64,000 bases of DNA from Gnomoniopsis sp. IMI 355080 (taxonomy: Eukaryota; Ascomycota; Sordariomycetes; Diaporthales; Gnomoniaceae). Below, piece after piece: positions 9,998 to 20,738 of this stretch (position 1 is the stretch's first letter; every line of letters starts with the position of its first letter). A program made the translations under genes and the position numbers. The DNA lies in NCBI GenBank assembly GCA_027946555.1, contig JAPEVC010000026.1:62001-126000 (forward strand). Direction: 5' to 3'. The notes beneath the pieces were generated by a model. That model was not told the origin of the DNA. It searched no databases and saw only the letters and a program-made list of their open reading frames with translations.

Positions 9998-11701
9998 TTA
10001 TAGCTTCTCGGCATCTTGCCTCTTTTTGGCATCCCTTTTGGACTTGATCAAATATATAAAGCAGATGAGTACACCGAAACCTGCAAGGCCAATCCCCAGA
10101 TAGTAAGAACCTCTGTAGCCTTTCAACTTGTCCGCTTGTGACTCCCCGCCATTATTGATCTGGTATTCGACAGTACCTGCAATCCCCAGTCCGAGCGCGA
10201 TACTATAATTGACCACGGTGTTCACCAAGCTTGCCGCAATACCTTGGTGCTCCCGGGCTACAGCATTCGAGAGGAGTATGGTGGCGGCGGGGAAACTCAT
10301 ATCCATGCCCCACGGAGTGATGACGAAGGACACAAAGGATTGTGCCCAGTAAGTTTGGTCGACGGGACATGTTGCCATCAGAATGAGACCGATGGTGAAC
10401 GCCAACAAAGCAAGTAGCATTACCAGAGGGGGACCTGCGCGGTGCAAGAGCAGGCCCACCACAGCAGCTGCAAGGGCACCAGAGATGACCACGGGAACGA
10501 ATTCAGCAGACCCAAGAAGTGGCGAGGTTCCCCGAAGCTCCAAGAGAAATTGCCAGGTATACCAGACCCAGATGCCGAAGGAACCCCAGCCGCAAGCCAC
10601 AGCGCCCAACACAAATGCCACGTCTGATGATAGGGCGTCGAAGGGGACAAGTGGGTACTTGGAATAGCGAATCTCAATGAAGAAGTAGGCAGCGATGAAA
10701 ATGATGCCAAGGATCAAGGTCACGTAGACGTAAGGCTCCTGCCAACCGGCAATTGGGGCCTGATTCCAGGAGAAGTTGATGAGGATCAGTCCGACCACGC
10801 CGGTGAGCGCCCCAGGAATGTCGAGTTGGTCTACTATCCCGCGATTTGTGTTTGATCTGTTTTCGCGATGGGATGAAGGAACCGGGGGGATGACGACGTA
10901 GGCCAAGGCTACAGTCGCAGCGAGCACAATGGAGAAGGTCCAGAATGTCCACGGCCACCATTTCAGTGCAAATAATCCCGAGAAAGTCGCTCCGATCACC
11001 GAGCCGGCCGGAGCCGTGGCGGCAAAGGCCGCGAAGGCCAAAGACTTTCTTTTGCCCGGCGCGTATGTTGCTCCCAAGATGGCCAGTCCGTTGGGTAGAA
11101 TCAATGCTGGTCCAATGCCCTGTAGCACCCTGCCGAACACAAAAAGGACATGATTCGAGTACACAGCCAAGCCGCAGACCAAACTCCACAGCGAGAACCA
11201 TGACATTCCGATGAGGTAGATGGTCTTGTAGCCGAACATGTCACCCAGCCGTCCGGAGAACAAGATGAATGTGCCAACTGTGAGACTGTACCCGGCAATC
11301 AACCAAGAGAGATCCGGTGACTCCCCAAGGCCCCAAGTCTCGCCAATAATGTGTATGATTGACAGTGTTTGGCCCAGACCCGCCTCTTTGGAGTATAGAA
11401 AATGTCAGTTGAGGTCACTTCCATAAGCTTCTTAGAACATCAGAGCATGTTTCTTACGTGTATAAAGTTGTCCGAGACATATTACTGCGACGAACAGGAG
11501 CTCACGATACCACGGGAGGGTCTCGGCGATGGAGCGCGTCGACTTCGATCTGTGCAAAGTTTCTGGGTCCTGGTCCTGGTCCTGGTCCGAATCGGAGGGA
11601 AGTGTATGAGAGATGGGTTTTGAAATGTCCTGGCCATCATATTGGCCGCCCGGCGACCGTGGTGTTGTCGTACCTGTCGAGGTATCCTCGTAATCTGGCA
11701 T
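9998..11701 (-). CDS. MFS transporter, DHA2 type with 14 predicted TM segments
   Basis: Exons 11701-11458 and 11385-9998 join in phase to 543 aa across a 72-bp intron (GTAAGA...AAG). The join recreates the family block QLYT-QAGLGQTLSIIHIIG. An acidic, Q/D-rich cytosolic N-terminus (about 75 residues) precedes the membrane part. The signature motifs are GRLGDMFGYK (loop 2-3 motif A) and GRVLQGIGPALILPNG (motif C-like, drug:H+ antiporter). About 14 hydrophobic spans are visible, ending in a KSKRDAKKRQ basic tail. It resembles yeast YOR378W/ATR1-group proteins, some of which move boron or ammonium; the substrate here cannot be read. It acts at the plasma membrane. No biosynthetic cluster is adjacent. 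Confidence 0.88.
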
Positions 11702-13073
11702 GTTTGTCTAGTTATGCCGGGCATCCGAAGCTCTAAACTGTCACCAATGTTCCTGGTGTGTGCGCACCAAACAAGCGTGATTTTACCCCGGTGATAAGGT
11801 CAGTCCAGTGGCTCACAGACGTCTGAACAATTGCAGAGGATGCGTCGGAAATTCAAGAAAGGTGATGAGTGAGAATGATTCTTCGATGGACTTTCGAAGA
11901 TTCATAACAGATGCGTCGTGACGTCGTTTTTCTAGTGTTGCGGTTGGGGGTCGAGACGGGAAGATCTCTCTCGGGGACCCACTAAATTGACGGCCGGGAA
12001 AGGACAAAATGGCTTTTTTATTCCGTATATCCGTCTTTGATTTTTGAAATGATGGAACTTCCCACTGCAACGCTACAGATGTCATGGAAGATCAATACTA
12101 GCAGCACTGTCCAGGCTTTTGTCACTGTGTGAGTTGAGAGGGAGTCAAGTTCGTACAGAGCCTGCTTCCATAGCCTCGTGTAGCAATGTAGTCAAAATAA
12201 GCTCTATCACCCCCCGGAACCTTAGCATCTCGGCAACGTGGGTCACATGCATCATGATGACCTCGATGCTTCCATTGGTACATGATGCCATCGCCCTCAC
12301 ACGCGCTTCATTAGGTTCTCAGCATGCCACCTGAATTTCTGCTCGAAATTTCGAATTGTATCCACATAAGCAAAAGCCATGCCACTTTGATCCCAGCAGC
12401 CAAATCACTGGATTCAAAGGTGAGACTTGGACCCCGGCAAAGTGCCAGGCCCACAACTGCAGGATTCGACAATCTTATGAGTATGAATTGAAGGCGATTG
12501 ATCACCCGTGAGATTCATCAATTCATGTATGTATAGGCAAAGGCTTCAAAGTCTGTCTTCTTGCACGCTGTGTGCGGTAGGATGTATGAACTCGTATTGT
12601 GATTTAGTCTCATTAGTAAGACCTAGTCTGGTGCGCACTGGAACGTCCAGTGCGATGGGCCTGCGCCAGACGCTTACTTAAGATGCTTACCCGGTGTTCG
12701 GATTTAGGTCTTTTTCCTTCTTATGAAAACAACAGGCGGTGCGCTGCCCTGCCCTAGCCACTACTACGTACCCTCCCTATCAAAAGCTTTCTGGGTGGCC
12801 TAATTTTTCCGTATTTTCAGGTTGGATCCTGGTGGTAGATACGTTCAAACTGCTCTACCTAGGTAATAATCTTTAGAAATAGAAGTAACATATCGTGCGA
12901 TTTCAGCACAAATGCCGTGTGCAGCGACTAAATCAATCTCAAGTAATAACCGTCACGCCAAATATTTACAACAATAGCCCATAAATATTGCCACCGATGG
13001 GAGGCCAGAACCATCAATATCAAACTGAGAACGCCCGAGACCATACATCACCAGCCTCCGCCAATATAGTCCA
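11702..13073. other. Intergenic, no gene seen
   Basis: About 1.4 kb between two minus-strand genes, with only weak frames. An ACCTAGGT palindrome lies at 12857-12864. Confidence 0.5.
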
Positions 13074-13962
13074 TCAAACCCGACCCGCCGGCCAATAAGA
13101 GCCCATGCGCCCATTCTGAGAGCTGATGACAGGGGCCACATGCGCATCGTCGACATACACATACTCTGTCCCAACTTCCGCGATGTCCCAGTCCCTGGGA
13201 ATAGTGTTGATCGACCCATCGGAGTTCTCGGTGTACTTGAGCACCCACTGTCCGTCGGTCTTCATGTCGTACGCACCCTCAGGCGCACCATCGAGAATCC
13301 ACTGCGTGAAGCCCTTCCAACCGCCCGAGTTGTCGAGCGCCCAGATCAGGGCCGCACCATCACATCCACGAATGAGCGAGATGTCGGACCACATCACATT
13401 GTACTGGTCAATTGTGATCTCGAACCAGGTGGCCAGTAGTTGGGGGGTTCCCACAAGGTTGTAGGCGTCCTGTCCGCGCGTAATGCGACCCTCGAAGCCA
13501 GCGGGAAGAGACACAAACTCGGTCGCACCGGCGTTGATCCAAACGTATTTGTACGGGTAGTCGTCACACTGGTAGTTTATGTTAGTCAATACGACAATCC
13601 TAGGAAGTATGGTTATTTACAGAATTCTGATAGATATAGAAGCCACGCCAGTCGCTGTCGGCATTGGTGATAGTTACACCAAGACCTCCGTTGTCGTCGT
13701 CTCCCCAGGTCAAGATAGGGTTGGTGCTGCATCTTTTGCGCAAGGCAGACTCATCAACAATGGGCGCTCGCACAAGACCTCCGTCAGTGTAGCTGGTGAA
13801 GGCTGTCGTGGGGACAGCCATTATGGCAGCAATGTCAGGAGTGGTCAAATTGCTATCCCGGGACACTCTTGTGCTGAAGTCTGATGTTGTGCTGGGCATG
13901 CCGTTGACGACAGGCCCGGCAGCCAGCAAGCTGACGAGGTACACGATTGCAAAGTTGAACAT
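13074..13962 (-). CDS. Secreted 278-aa protein of an uncharacterised fungal family
   Basis: Exons 13962-13621 and 13568-13074 join in phase around a 52-bp intron (GTAAAT...CAG), giving YIYQNS-CDDYPYKYVW. The N-terminus is a signal peptide (MFNFAIVYLVSLLAAGPVVNG). A dibasic LRKR-C at about residue 75-79 looks like a Kex2 cleavage site, giving a mature chain that starts at a cysteine. The mature part is rich in aromatic residues and G/D, with ITNADSDWRGFYIYQNSCDD, GRITRG and SLIRGCDGAALIWA. I recall this pattern from secreted fungal proteins with a beta-sandwich (thaumatin-like) appearance, but I cannot name the family. There is no catalytic motif I can point to. It is probably extracellular. 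Confidence 0.75.
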
Positions 13963-15624
13963 ATTGTAGGTGAATTGTGATAAAAGAGTGACAAAAGTGA
14001 AATTTATGTTAATGTTCGAATGAATGGTGATATCAAGTTTCTAATGAGTAAAGAATGATGATGAACGGGAACTTCAGAACGGTCGACCTTTTAACAGTGA
14101 GGGTTGACGTCCTTTATACACATTGGAATATCACCTAGCACCATAGTGACCTCGCCTTCATGTCTTCTGGCTCATACCGTTTTTCATTCTTAATCTATCT
14201 GCCTAAATATGACCTTGCATTGCTGTGGATAACAAATGTTGGTATCGTCCATTCCAGCATGGGTACCACTCAAGTTTCAATGCAGATAGCACCTGGGCCA
14301 CACCTCTTCTGGATCTCTTGACACCCCGAAGTCTGCCCGATCAGAAATCCTTCTTCTAGCTCACCTGGGCATGCCAATCTTTCGTCTCGTTCAGTATTCC
14401 TGGTCATACCTGATTTCCATTGCTTACTTTACCTGGGTAGTCTTCACCGCCTGGTATGTGCAAGCTCCTACATAAGCCCAAATTACCAAGGTCGACAGCT
14501 TATTGAATTGTTTCCAGTTGTAGGTGGCTGGACTATTGAAATGCAACATTTGCATAGGGATAAGCCCGTATTTTAGCTTCTAAGGAGGATCGCTAGGGTG
14601 CTTGCTCCAAAGAAATAGTCGGCGGACCATATTCCATCGTTCAGCCACAACTCCGCGAAATGAGAGCGGATCTGGATATTTAGTAAGCCTTAGACCGCAA
14701 TCACATAAGTGAATATTGTGGCGTATATATCGTTCCTGAACATGCCTGTGTGGATAGATGTTAGGTATAACCGGCTTTGGGCTTTTAATTTGCTCACTTG
14801 TTCAGGTATGTGGAAGCCTGTTGTTTTCCCTTTAGCGCCCTTTCAATCCACCCTGCAGTAGTCCCGGGTAGTTACTACTAGCTGTAGGATTCAAATGGTT
14901 CCTGATTAAATTACCTAGGTTGCACTTGATTGGTAGTTTGTACCTTGAGGCTGAAAACAAGCTTCATCGCCTCGGCTTCTCCCGAGATGGTACCTGATCC
15001 TTCCAACTTGCACAGGTGGGTCTGAGGTGGTCAGCTGCACGGCCTGCACCGTTCCTCCCAACCCAGTCTACGTTTGGTCTAGACTCACCCACCTCACTTT
15101 GGGACAATTGGAATCCTCGTGTCTCTGCTTTTCAATACACATGGTAGAGAGTGGAGTCTATCTCCAAACATTTGTACATACTTGTACCGAATGAGCTGCC
15201 TGCAGCTAAATGGCGCGACAGCCTGGTCAAGTCGTCGAGGCCCGACGCAAATACTTGCATATAATCTTTAGCCATCGAGATTTGAATTAGGTGAAATTGA
15301 ACTAGTCAAATCGTTGACCGGAAGTGTAAGTATCGTTGTAATACATAATCATCTATAACCCGCAAATGTTCGATCAAATGTATAACCAAGTGGGCTGCCG
15401 ATACCAAGCGCCCTGATATGTGGGCATACGGGAAACTCCGTTTACCTACCTCGGTAGACATTGTTTGTATCTTATGTGAGATCCCGGGCATGTGCACATA
15501 TCGACGAGTTGTTGAAATGCAATGGCACAGTCAGATGCGAGTAGACTTGTCTTTTTCAGTGTTTCTGCATTGCAAGCTGCCATTTATTGATGCTCTGCCG
15601 CTGGATTCTGATTATACCCTATTG
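13963..15624. other. Intergenic, no gene seen
   Basis: About 1.7 kb with no supported gene. An ACCTAGGT palindrome lies at 14923-14930. It contains the promoter of the secreted protein gene. Confidence 0.5.
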
Positions 15625-16641
15625 TCAATGAGGAGCAGTTGCAGGTCGGATCCCCATCGAATGACGCATCAAATTTCTGAACCTGGAAGAAACTCCCGGG
15701 CGAATCATCATGTTATCCATTTGAGTCTCTTTCACTTTTTCTCTCAGGTCGTTTCTCAACTCCTCGCTTCCTTCTTCAATCACCCGCGATATCCGATCTT
15801 GAAACCCCTTGTCAATCGAACATTGCCATGCCAAGATTTCTGTGGTGATACTACGCACAGTGTCTCTGACCAGCCCCGGCTGCATGGTTGTCTCAAGCTC
15901 TGCGTATATCTGCTCCACCACCTTCGGATACCACGTCTTGTGGCAACAGCAATGCATGGCTAGTTCGAACTGCCCCCTGGCTAAGTACATCAAAGGGTCA
16001 AGAAAGTATTTGTCGGCGATCAAGTACACGCAAAGGGAGTGGAGAATCTATTCCTCGTCACCCTCTTCCTCGGACTTGAGCCTCCGCGAAGTGTGATAAG
16101 GGAGAGCGTGGAGGCAGAGCCGTATGGACTGCCGCGACGGCTGGCGCAAGGCCCGATTCATCGATTCGAAAGCAACTGAAGGGAAAATCGAACTTTGCCT
16201 GGCTCGAGATATCGTCCCTCGCACCTCAAGCTGGCGTTTTGTGCGGTCGTAATTGCTCTCCAAGAATAATCCGTCGTCATATACACCGTGGTACATAAAT
16301 TGAACCACGGCTTCGACCGCTTCAGGGTCGTCGTCGTGTAGCTCGAGTACTTGAGAGCCGCCCTCCATCCAAGTGCTCTTGCACGCTGCTGCGAAGAAGC
16401 GGGACTGCGCAGAGATGATGCTTCTGTGTACCTGGAATTCTTTACCTCTACACCTAATGGTATAGTCTGAGTAATGCCCGCTGTCAAGAAGCCCCGCTAG
16501 AGCGTGGTGGACTAGTGGCCACGCGATCAACGGCAGGTGATCTCGGTCTTCCGGGAGGGCAGATTTGAGTCGGAACTGATCATGGGATGGTCTGGGGAGG
16601 CCCATGCTGTCGACTGTCTGGAACTGTACTGGGGTTTCCAT
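15625..16641 (-). CDS. BTB/POZ domain protein
   Basis: The N-terminal part has the BTB core: LLDSGHYSDYTIRCRGKEFQVHRSIIS, then FFAAACKSTWMEGG and AVVQFMYHGVYDD. The downstream frame continues with YLIADKYFLDPLMYLARGQFELA, the typical fungal BTB C-terminal block. Between them is an in-frame TAG at 16050-16048. A 177-bp intron 16224-16048 (donor GTGCGA after RQLE, acceptor at that TAG) would remove it in phase and give 279 aa, joining RQLE to ILHSLCVYLIADKY as in relatives. I favour this over a nonsense mutation. The ATG at 16641 was chosen over the upstream GTG. Fungal BTB proteins of this type usually act as Cullin-3 adaptors or unknown scaffolds. Confidence 0.75.
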
Positions 16642-17276
16642 TTTCACGTCTTACGTCGCCCAACGCGCTTTTTTCCTGCATTTGTGTAAAATCTTGCGGG
16701 TTTTCAATATTCTCAAAGAGAGTGTGGGGTGAAACTCGTTGGTGATGCATGTCTGGCTCCCACTGTTAGGTTGGTCATGGCAGCACACATACATTCATAT
16801 GTGCTTCATGTTGTAATAGTGTCTCTTCCCAAAGCATTCTGTTGACATAATTTCTTCGAGATCAAAGGAGCAAAAAATTCAAGCTGTGGAACGTGGCTTC
16901 TTTGACAGCTTTTCCCAGCAGGAAGGGCAACCGCGTTCATAGCAATCTTCACCCACAGATGAAGATGGGAAAGCCTCGAAGCAGCACAGGAATGAAACAT
17001 CTCGTACCACTTGTCCAAGCATACGACCTCGAATTTCGAGGCTTCTCAAATGTACCTGCGAGGAAGATGGAGTATGGAGTTGAAAAAGCATCGCGGCTGC
17101 AGCTCACATTGTGTCTTTGCTAACGGAGTGACGTTGAATGGCGGAAACAAATCTTACGTAATACCGAGCCATGTTAGTTGAGTCCGGCAGGCAAGCCTGT
17201 GAAAGTTCAAGAAGTCGGACGCAACCACCCTCAAAACAAGACGACCAGCTTCCGTTCGCTTGCTCGATTGTGTCGC
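16642..17276. other. Divergent intergenic region
   Basis: Space between the BTB gene (minus) and the WW/FF gene (plus). No coding signal or clear element seen; it presumably holds both promoters. Confidence 0.45.
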
Positions 17277-18995
17277 ATGAGACAGCCCCTCACGATGCTC
17301 AAGTCGACATACAAGCCCTCAGCAAACGCGTTACTGCCAGGGTGGACCGAACACAAAGCACCGACCGGGCACACCTACTACTACCATGCCGAGACCAAAA
17401 CATCAACCTACACACGCCCAACTGCCCCTACTCCCGTAGTAACAGAGCCTGTTCCACATCATGTCGTACCGAACTTGTCAGACCCGCGCGTTGCGAACGC
17501 CTACATGGCACAGCAGACTCAGCCGCCGCCAGGGCAGTCTCACCAGCGGGGTGGATATGGCGGCAGGGGGCGTGGAGGCAGAGGCGGCGGCGCGCACGGA
17601 GACAGGCCAAAACCGCAGCCGACTGATAGGCCGATATCCAAGGCAGAAATACCGGGATGTGAGCCGTGGATATTGGTGTACACCAAGTGCGGGCGGCGCT
17701 TTGCGCACAACCCCATCAAGAACGCAAGCTACTGGCGCATACCAGAGAAGCTGCAGGAGGGCATCTTGGAGCTGGACAAGAGGCGCATCCGCGAGAAAGC
17801 TGGGGTAGAAGACAAATCAGAGGCTCAAGAAGATAAAATGGAGGGGCCATCTGCGCGCCCAGGAAGTGAGATGAAGGTACAGGGCAATGATACGACAGAA
17901 GACCAGAACGCCGGCGGTCAGCATGATTACGACAGCTCCGAGTACGAGGAGGTAGAAGTCACAGACGACGAAGGCGGTGGAGACGACGAAGAACACGCTT
18001 CCAAACGACAGCGAACCGGTGAATCAGGTGGCGAAGAGCAGCCCGTAGAATTCGACGAAGCCGACATAGCTGCTCAGCTTCAAGCGATGGGCGAGGATTA
18101 CGGACTCGATCCCGGCGAGTACGACGATGGACATATGGACGAGTGGCCTGAAGGTGCAGCTGGCATCGAACTTTCTGAAGAGGACGCGAAGGCTCTGTTC
18201 AAGGATCTTCTGAATGACTTCCGCATCAACCCGTACAGTCCCTGGGAGAAGCTCATAGAGGAAGGCAAGGTCATTGACGACAGCCGATATACTATTTTGA
18301 GCACAATGCGAGAGCGGAAAGAAGTTTGGGAAGAGTGGTCAAGAGAGCAAATAAAGAAGCTTCAAGAACAGAGAGCGAAGCAGGAGAAGAAGGACCCCAA
18401 GATACCATACCTGACGCTGTTGCAGGAGAAAGCAACATCAAAACTCTACTGGCCCGAATTCAAGCGGAAATATAAAAAAGAGCCTGCCATGAAGGACCTG
18501 TCGCTCCCGGACAAGGAGAGGGAAAAGTTGTACCGGGAACACATCAACAGGCTGAAGTTGCCCCAGGCTACGCTTAAATCCGACCTAGCTGCCCTCCTCA
18601 AATCCGTCCCTATTTCCCAGCTCAACAACCAGACGCTTCCTACACACCTTCCACCGAAAATCGTTACCGATCTACGTTACATCTCACTCGACGCCAAGAC
18701 ACGAGACTCGCTCGTTGAGGCGTTCATCCAAACACTACCGCCACCTCCAGAAGATTTAGAAGCGGCCGAGAATGATGAAGCTGCCAGAAAGGCTTTGGAG
18801 ATGCGACGGAAGCGCGAACAGGCCTTGCAGGATCGGGAGAAGGCCGTGGAAGAGGAAAAGCGACGGCAGGAGAAGAAAATGCAGTACAGCAGGGCCATGC
18901 TTAGGGGCGAGGAGCGCGAGCTGGAGGCTGCGATGCAAATTTCGAAGAAGGGACTGCAGAGTCACTTTACCAATCCTGGACAGGAGGCTAGCTGA
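17277..18995 (+). CDS. WW and FF domain protein, Urn1/TCERG1-like
   Basis: A single long exon. A WW domain near the N-terminus reads LLPGWTEHKAPTGHTYYYH followed by TSTYTRP (two signature W/Y positions and the final P; the second W is replaced). A Gly/Arg-rich linker follows (GGYGGRGRGGRGGG), then an acidic stretch, then FF-type repeats: FKDLLNDFRINPYSPWEKLIEE, YTILSTMRERKEVWEEW and FLxLL-like modules to LPDKEREKLYREHINRL. The C-terminus is a charged coiled coil. This order matches Urn1/FF-domain pre-mRNA splicing proteins, which act in the nucleus with the spliceosome or elongating polymerase. Start choice: ATG 17277 (572 aa) or 17295 (566 aa, MLKSTYKP); the upstream frame begins with a non-ATG codon. 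The gene lies divergently from the BTB gene. Confidence 0.85.
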   Translation: MRQPLTMLKSTYKPSANALLPGWTEHKAPTGHTYYYHAETKTSTYTRPTAPTPVVTEPVPHHVVPNLSDPRVANAYMAQQTQPPPGQSHQRGGYGGRGRGGRGGGAHGDRPKPQPTDRPISKAEIPGCEPWILVYTKCGRRFAHNPIKNASYWRIPEKLQEGILELDKRRIREKAGVEDKSEAQEDKMEGPSARPGSEMKVQGNDTTEDQNAGGQHDYDSSEYEEVEVTDDEGGGDDEEHASKRQRTGESGGEEQPVEFDEADIAAQLQAMGEDYGLDPGEYDDGHMDEWPEGAAGIELSEEDAKALFKDLLNDFRINPYSPWEKLIEEGKVIDDSRYTILSTMRERKEVWEEWSREQIKKLQEQRAKQEKKDPKIPYLTLLQEKATSKLYWPEFKRKYKKEPAMKDLSLPDKEREKLYREHINRLKLPQATLKSDLAALLKSVPISQLNNQTLPTHLPPKIVTDLRYISLDAKTRDSLVEAFIQTLPPPPEDLEAAENDEAARKALEMRRKREQALQDREKAVEEEKRRQEKKMQYSRAMLRGEERELEAAMQISKKGLQSHFTNPGQEAS

Positions 18996-19450
18996 GGTAT
19001 GCAGTTCTCCGTATTGAGTCAAGAATCACCTTCCACTTTCTTTACTTGTTGTGCTCCGATTTATAAAGTGGTTGCAAAGCTATTTTATTCGAGGAGAAAT
19101 GACGCGACTTCTCAATCGTTATGAAATGGACTTATCGCTGGCCAGAAGACGTTGTCACTAGGTCTGACATGTATCCCTGGGATGGATCCGTTTGTGATTG
19201 CATCCTCAGCCCTGTGGGCGCACAGCCTCACAGGACATGTCGATGAATGCCCTGGACTCTTGTTTAGTATTACTGTACAAGCATACAACTGGTCTGCTCC
19301 ATCACGCTGAGGTGGGTAACCCGGCTTTCGACTTTGACCTGCGCTGGAACACTACCGTCTAGATAGGCCCGTATGGACTCATCCTTGGAAACATCCACCG
19401 GGTACGGGGATGCCGAATCCAAGCTGATCATGTTTCAGAGTGTCACAAGC
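18996..19450. other. Intergenic, no gene seen
   Basis: 3' flank of the WW/FF gene; no coding or RNA signal recognised. Confidence 0.4.
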
Positions 19451-20045
19451 TGTAGTGCCAGCTATCATACAGATTTCGTGGTGGTATTCATGGTAGTAAG
19501 GCGCATCAGCACGTCATCTCTTCAGCGCCGAGTATCTGTCCCATGCTTGATCGATGATCTTGAACTTGGTGCGTTTGGCAAGCTTCGTCACTCCGTATAC
19601 ATCAATAGTCTTGACCTGCGACTACAAACGTTCCTGCATCACGCTCCAAATATCTTTGACCTCGACCGGCACACCCGTCAGCACCTATTGGTCCTCAAAG
19701 CAAACTTTCAGGTTCCGAATATTGTGCAGCACGATTCGTTGTTTGTCCAATCACCATCGTGTTAATTTCATCCCAGTAGTTACGAGCTTATGTAGGTCAT
19801 ACCGCGAAGCGCAGCGAAGAGCATCGCATTGCTTTTGGTGAGGGCAGGTTATCTACGAGCGAAGGGGATCAGGAAAGCCCAGCCTAGACCCTCGGCGAAT
19901 CGTCTCCTGGTCGCTCTTCATCATGTAGTCAATTCCACCGCGTGGGTATGCGGGTCCAAGTCCAGGCTTCCATGTCTCCGACGCCTTCGATGAAGATCCA
20001 GTGCTTTGATGGATCAACGCGGCCTAGGAAATCGCGCCTGGGAGT
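19451..20045 (-). pseudogene. Possible decayed coding remnant
   Basis: On the minus strand, protein-like stretches occur with stops between them: RRDFLGRVDPSKHWIFIEGV then GDMEAWTWTRIPTRWN (about 20036-19932), and VPVEVKDIWSVMQERL then QVKTIDVYGVTKLAKRTKF (about 19676-19560). A CAG acceptor with a pyrimidine-rich tract precedes the first stretch. TGA and TAG codons break the frame at about 19930 and 19620. I do not recognise the family. It may be a dead gene or a gene with introns I could not resolve. Confidence 0.3.
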
Positions 20046-20738
20046 TGAACATTAAGTGATTATGCACAGAAAAACCTCGGAAGATAGATTGTGTGATCTG
20101 GGCTTCTCCGTTGGCACTGATCGGAAGTTGAGAAGCAGTTGGAACGGCAGTAGTGCAAAATGCTGGTTTATTTCCCATTACCTGCACTTGAGGAGGGACT
20201 TCAAACCTATGAGGTTATGCCAATTGATGAAGAAACGAAAGCTATGGGTGAACAGGACTTTACGGGGTGCCAAAGACGACCCGAGGAACCGTAGGCATGT
20301 TGGGATATGTTGGGAAAGGAGAACCTAGGTAAATGGGATGTTTCTACGCCATTTGGCGAGGACTTGATCGCAACCCTTTTGGGGCGAAACTTCGGTTTGA
20401 AATGGTCGCAACATAAGAAAATGTACGAATGTGGCTACCTGAAGAATGGACCTGAGCAGAATCAGGCGAGGACGTCCTTTCACCAGCTACCCTGTATGAC
20501 TCGTAACCCCCCCCCCCCCTTCGAGCAGCTAATGCTTTTCCCTCCAAGTTTCTTAGGACACCCCAAAATCGATCATTTTATCTATTTCGTGACTTGTCAC
20601 TTGTTGTGCAAGCGCTTGTTTCTTCGTAGGTAGTAGTTACTACCAGATACAACTGCTTTCATCTCAGTGTTATAGATGCTCAAAATGGTATGTGTGTCAC
20701 TGTGAGTATGCTACATTCTGCTCATTTGTAATCTGCAG
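20046..20738. other. Intergenic, no gene seen
   Basis: Contains an ACCTAGGT palindrome (20323-20330) and a C homopolymer of about 11 near 20508. No gene is supported. Confidence 0.45.

Noticed and set aside
16048..16050. In-frame TAG in the BTB gene as a nonsense mutation or readthrough site
   Set aside because: A phase-0 intron 16224-16048 with a GTGCGA donor uses this TAG as its acceptor and joins the conserved blocks, so no mutation is needed.
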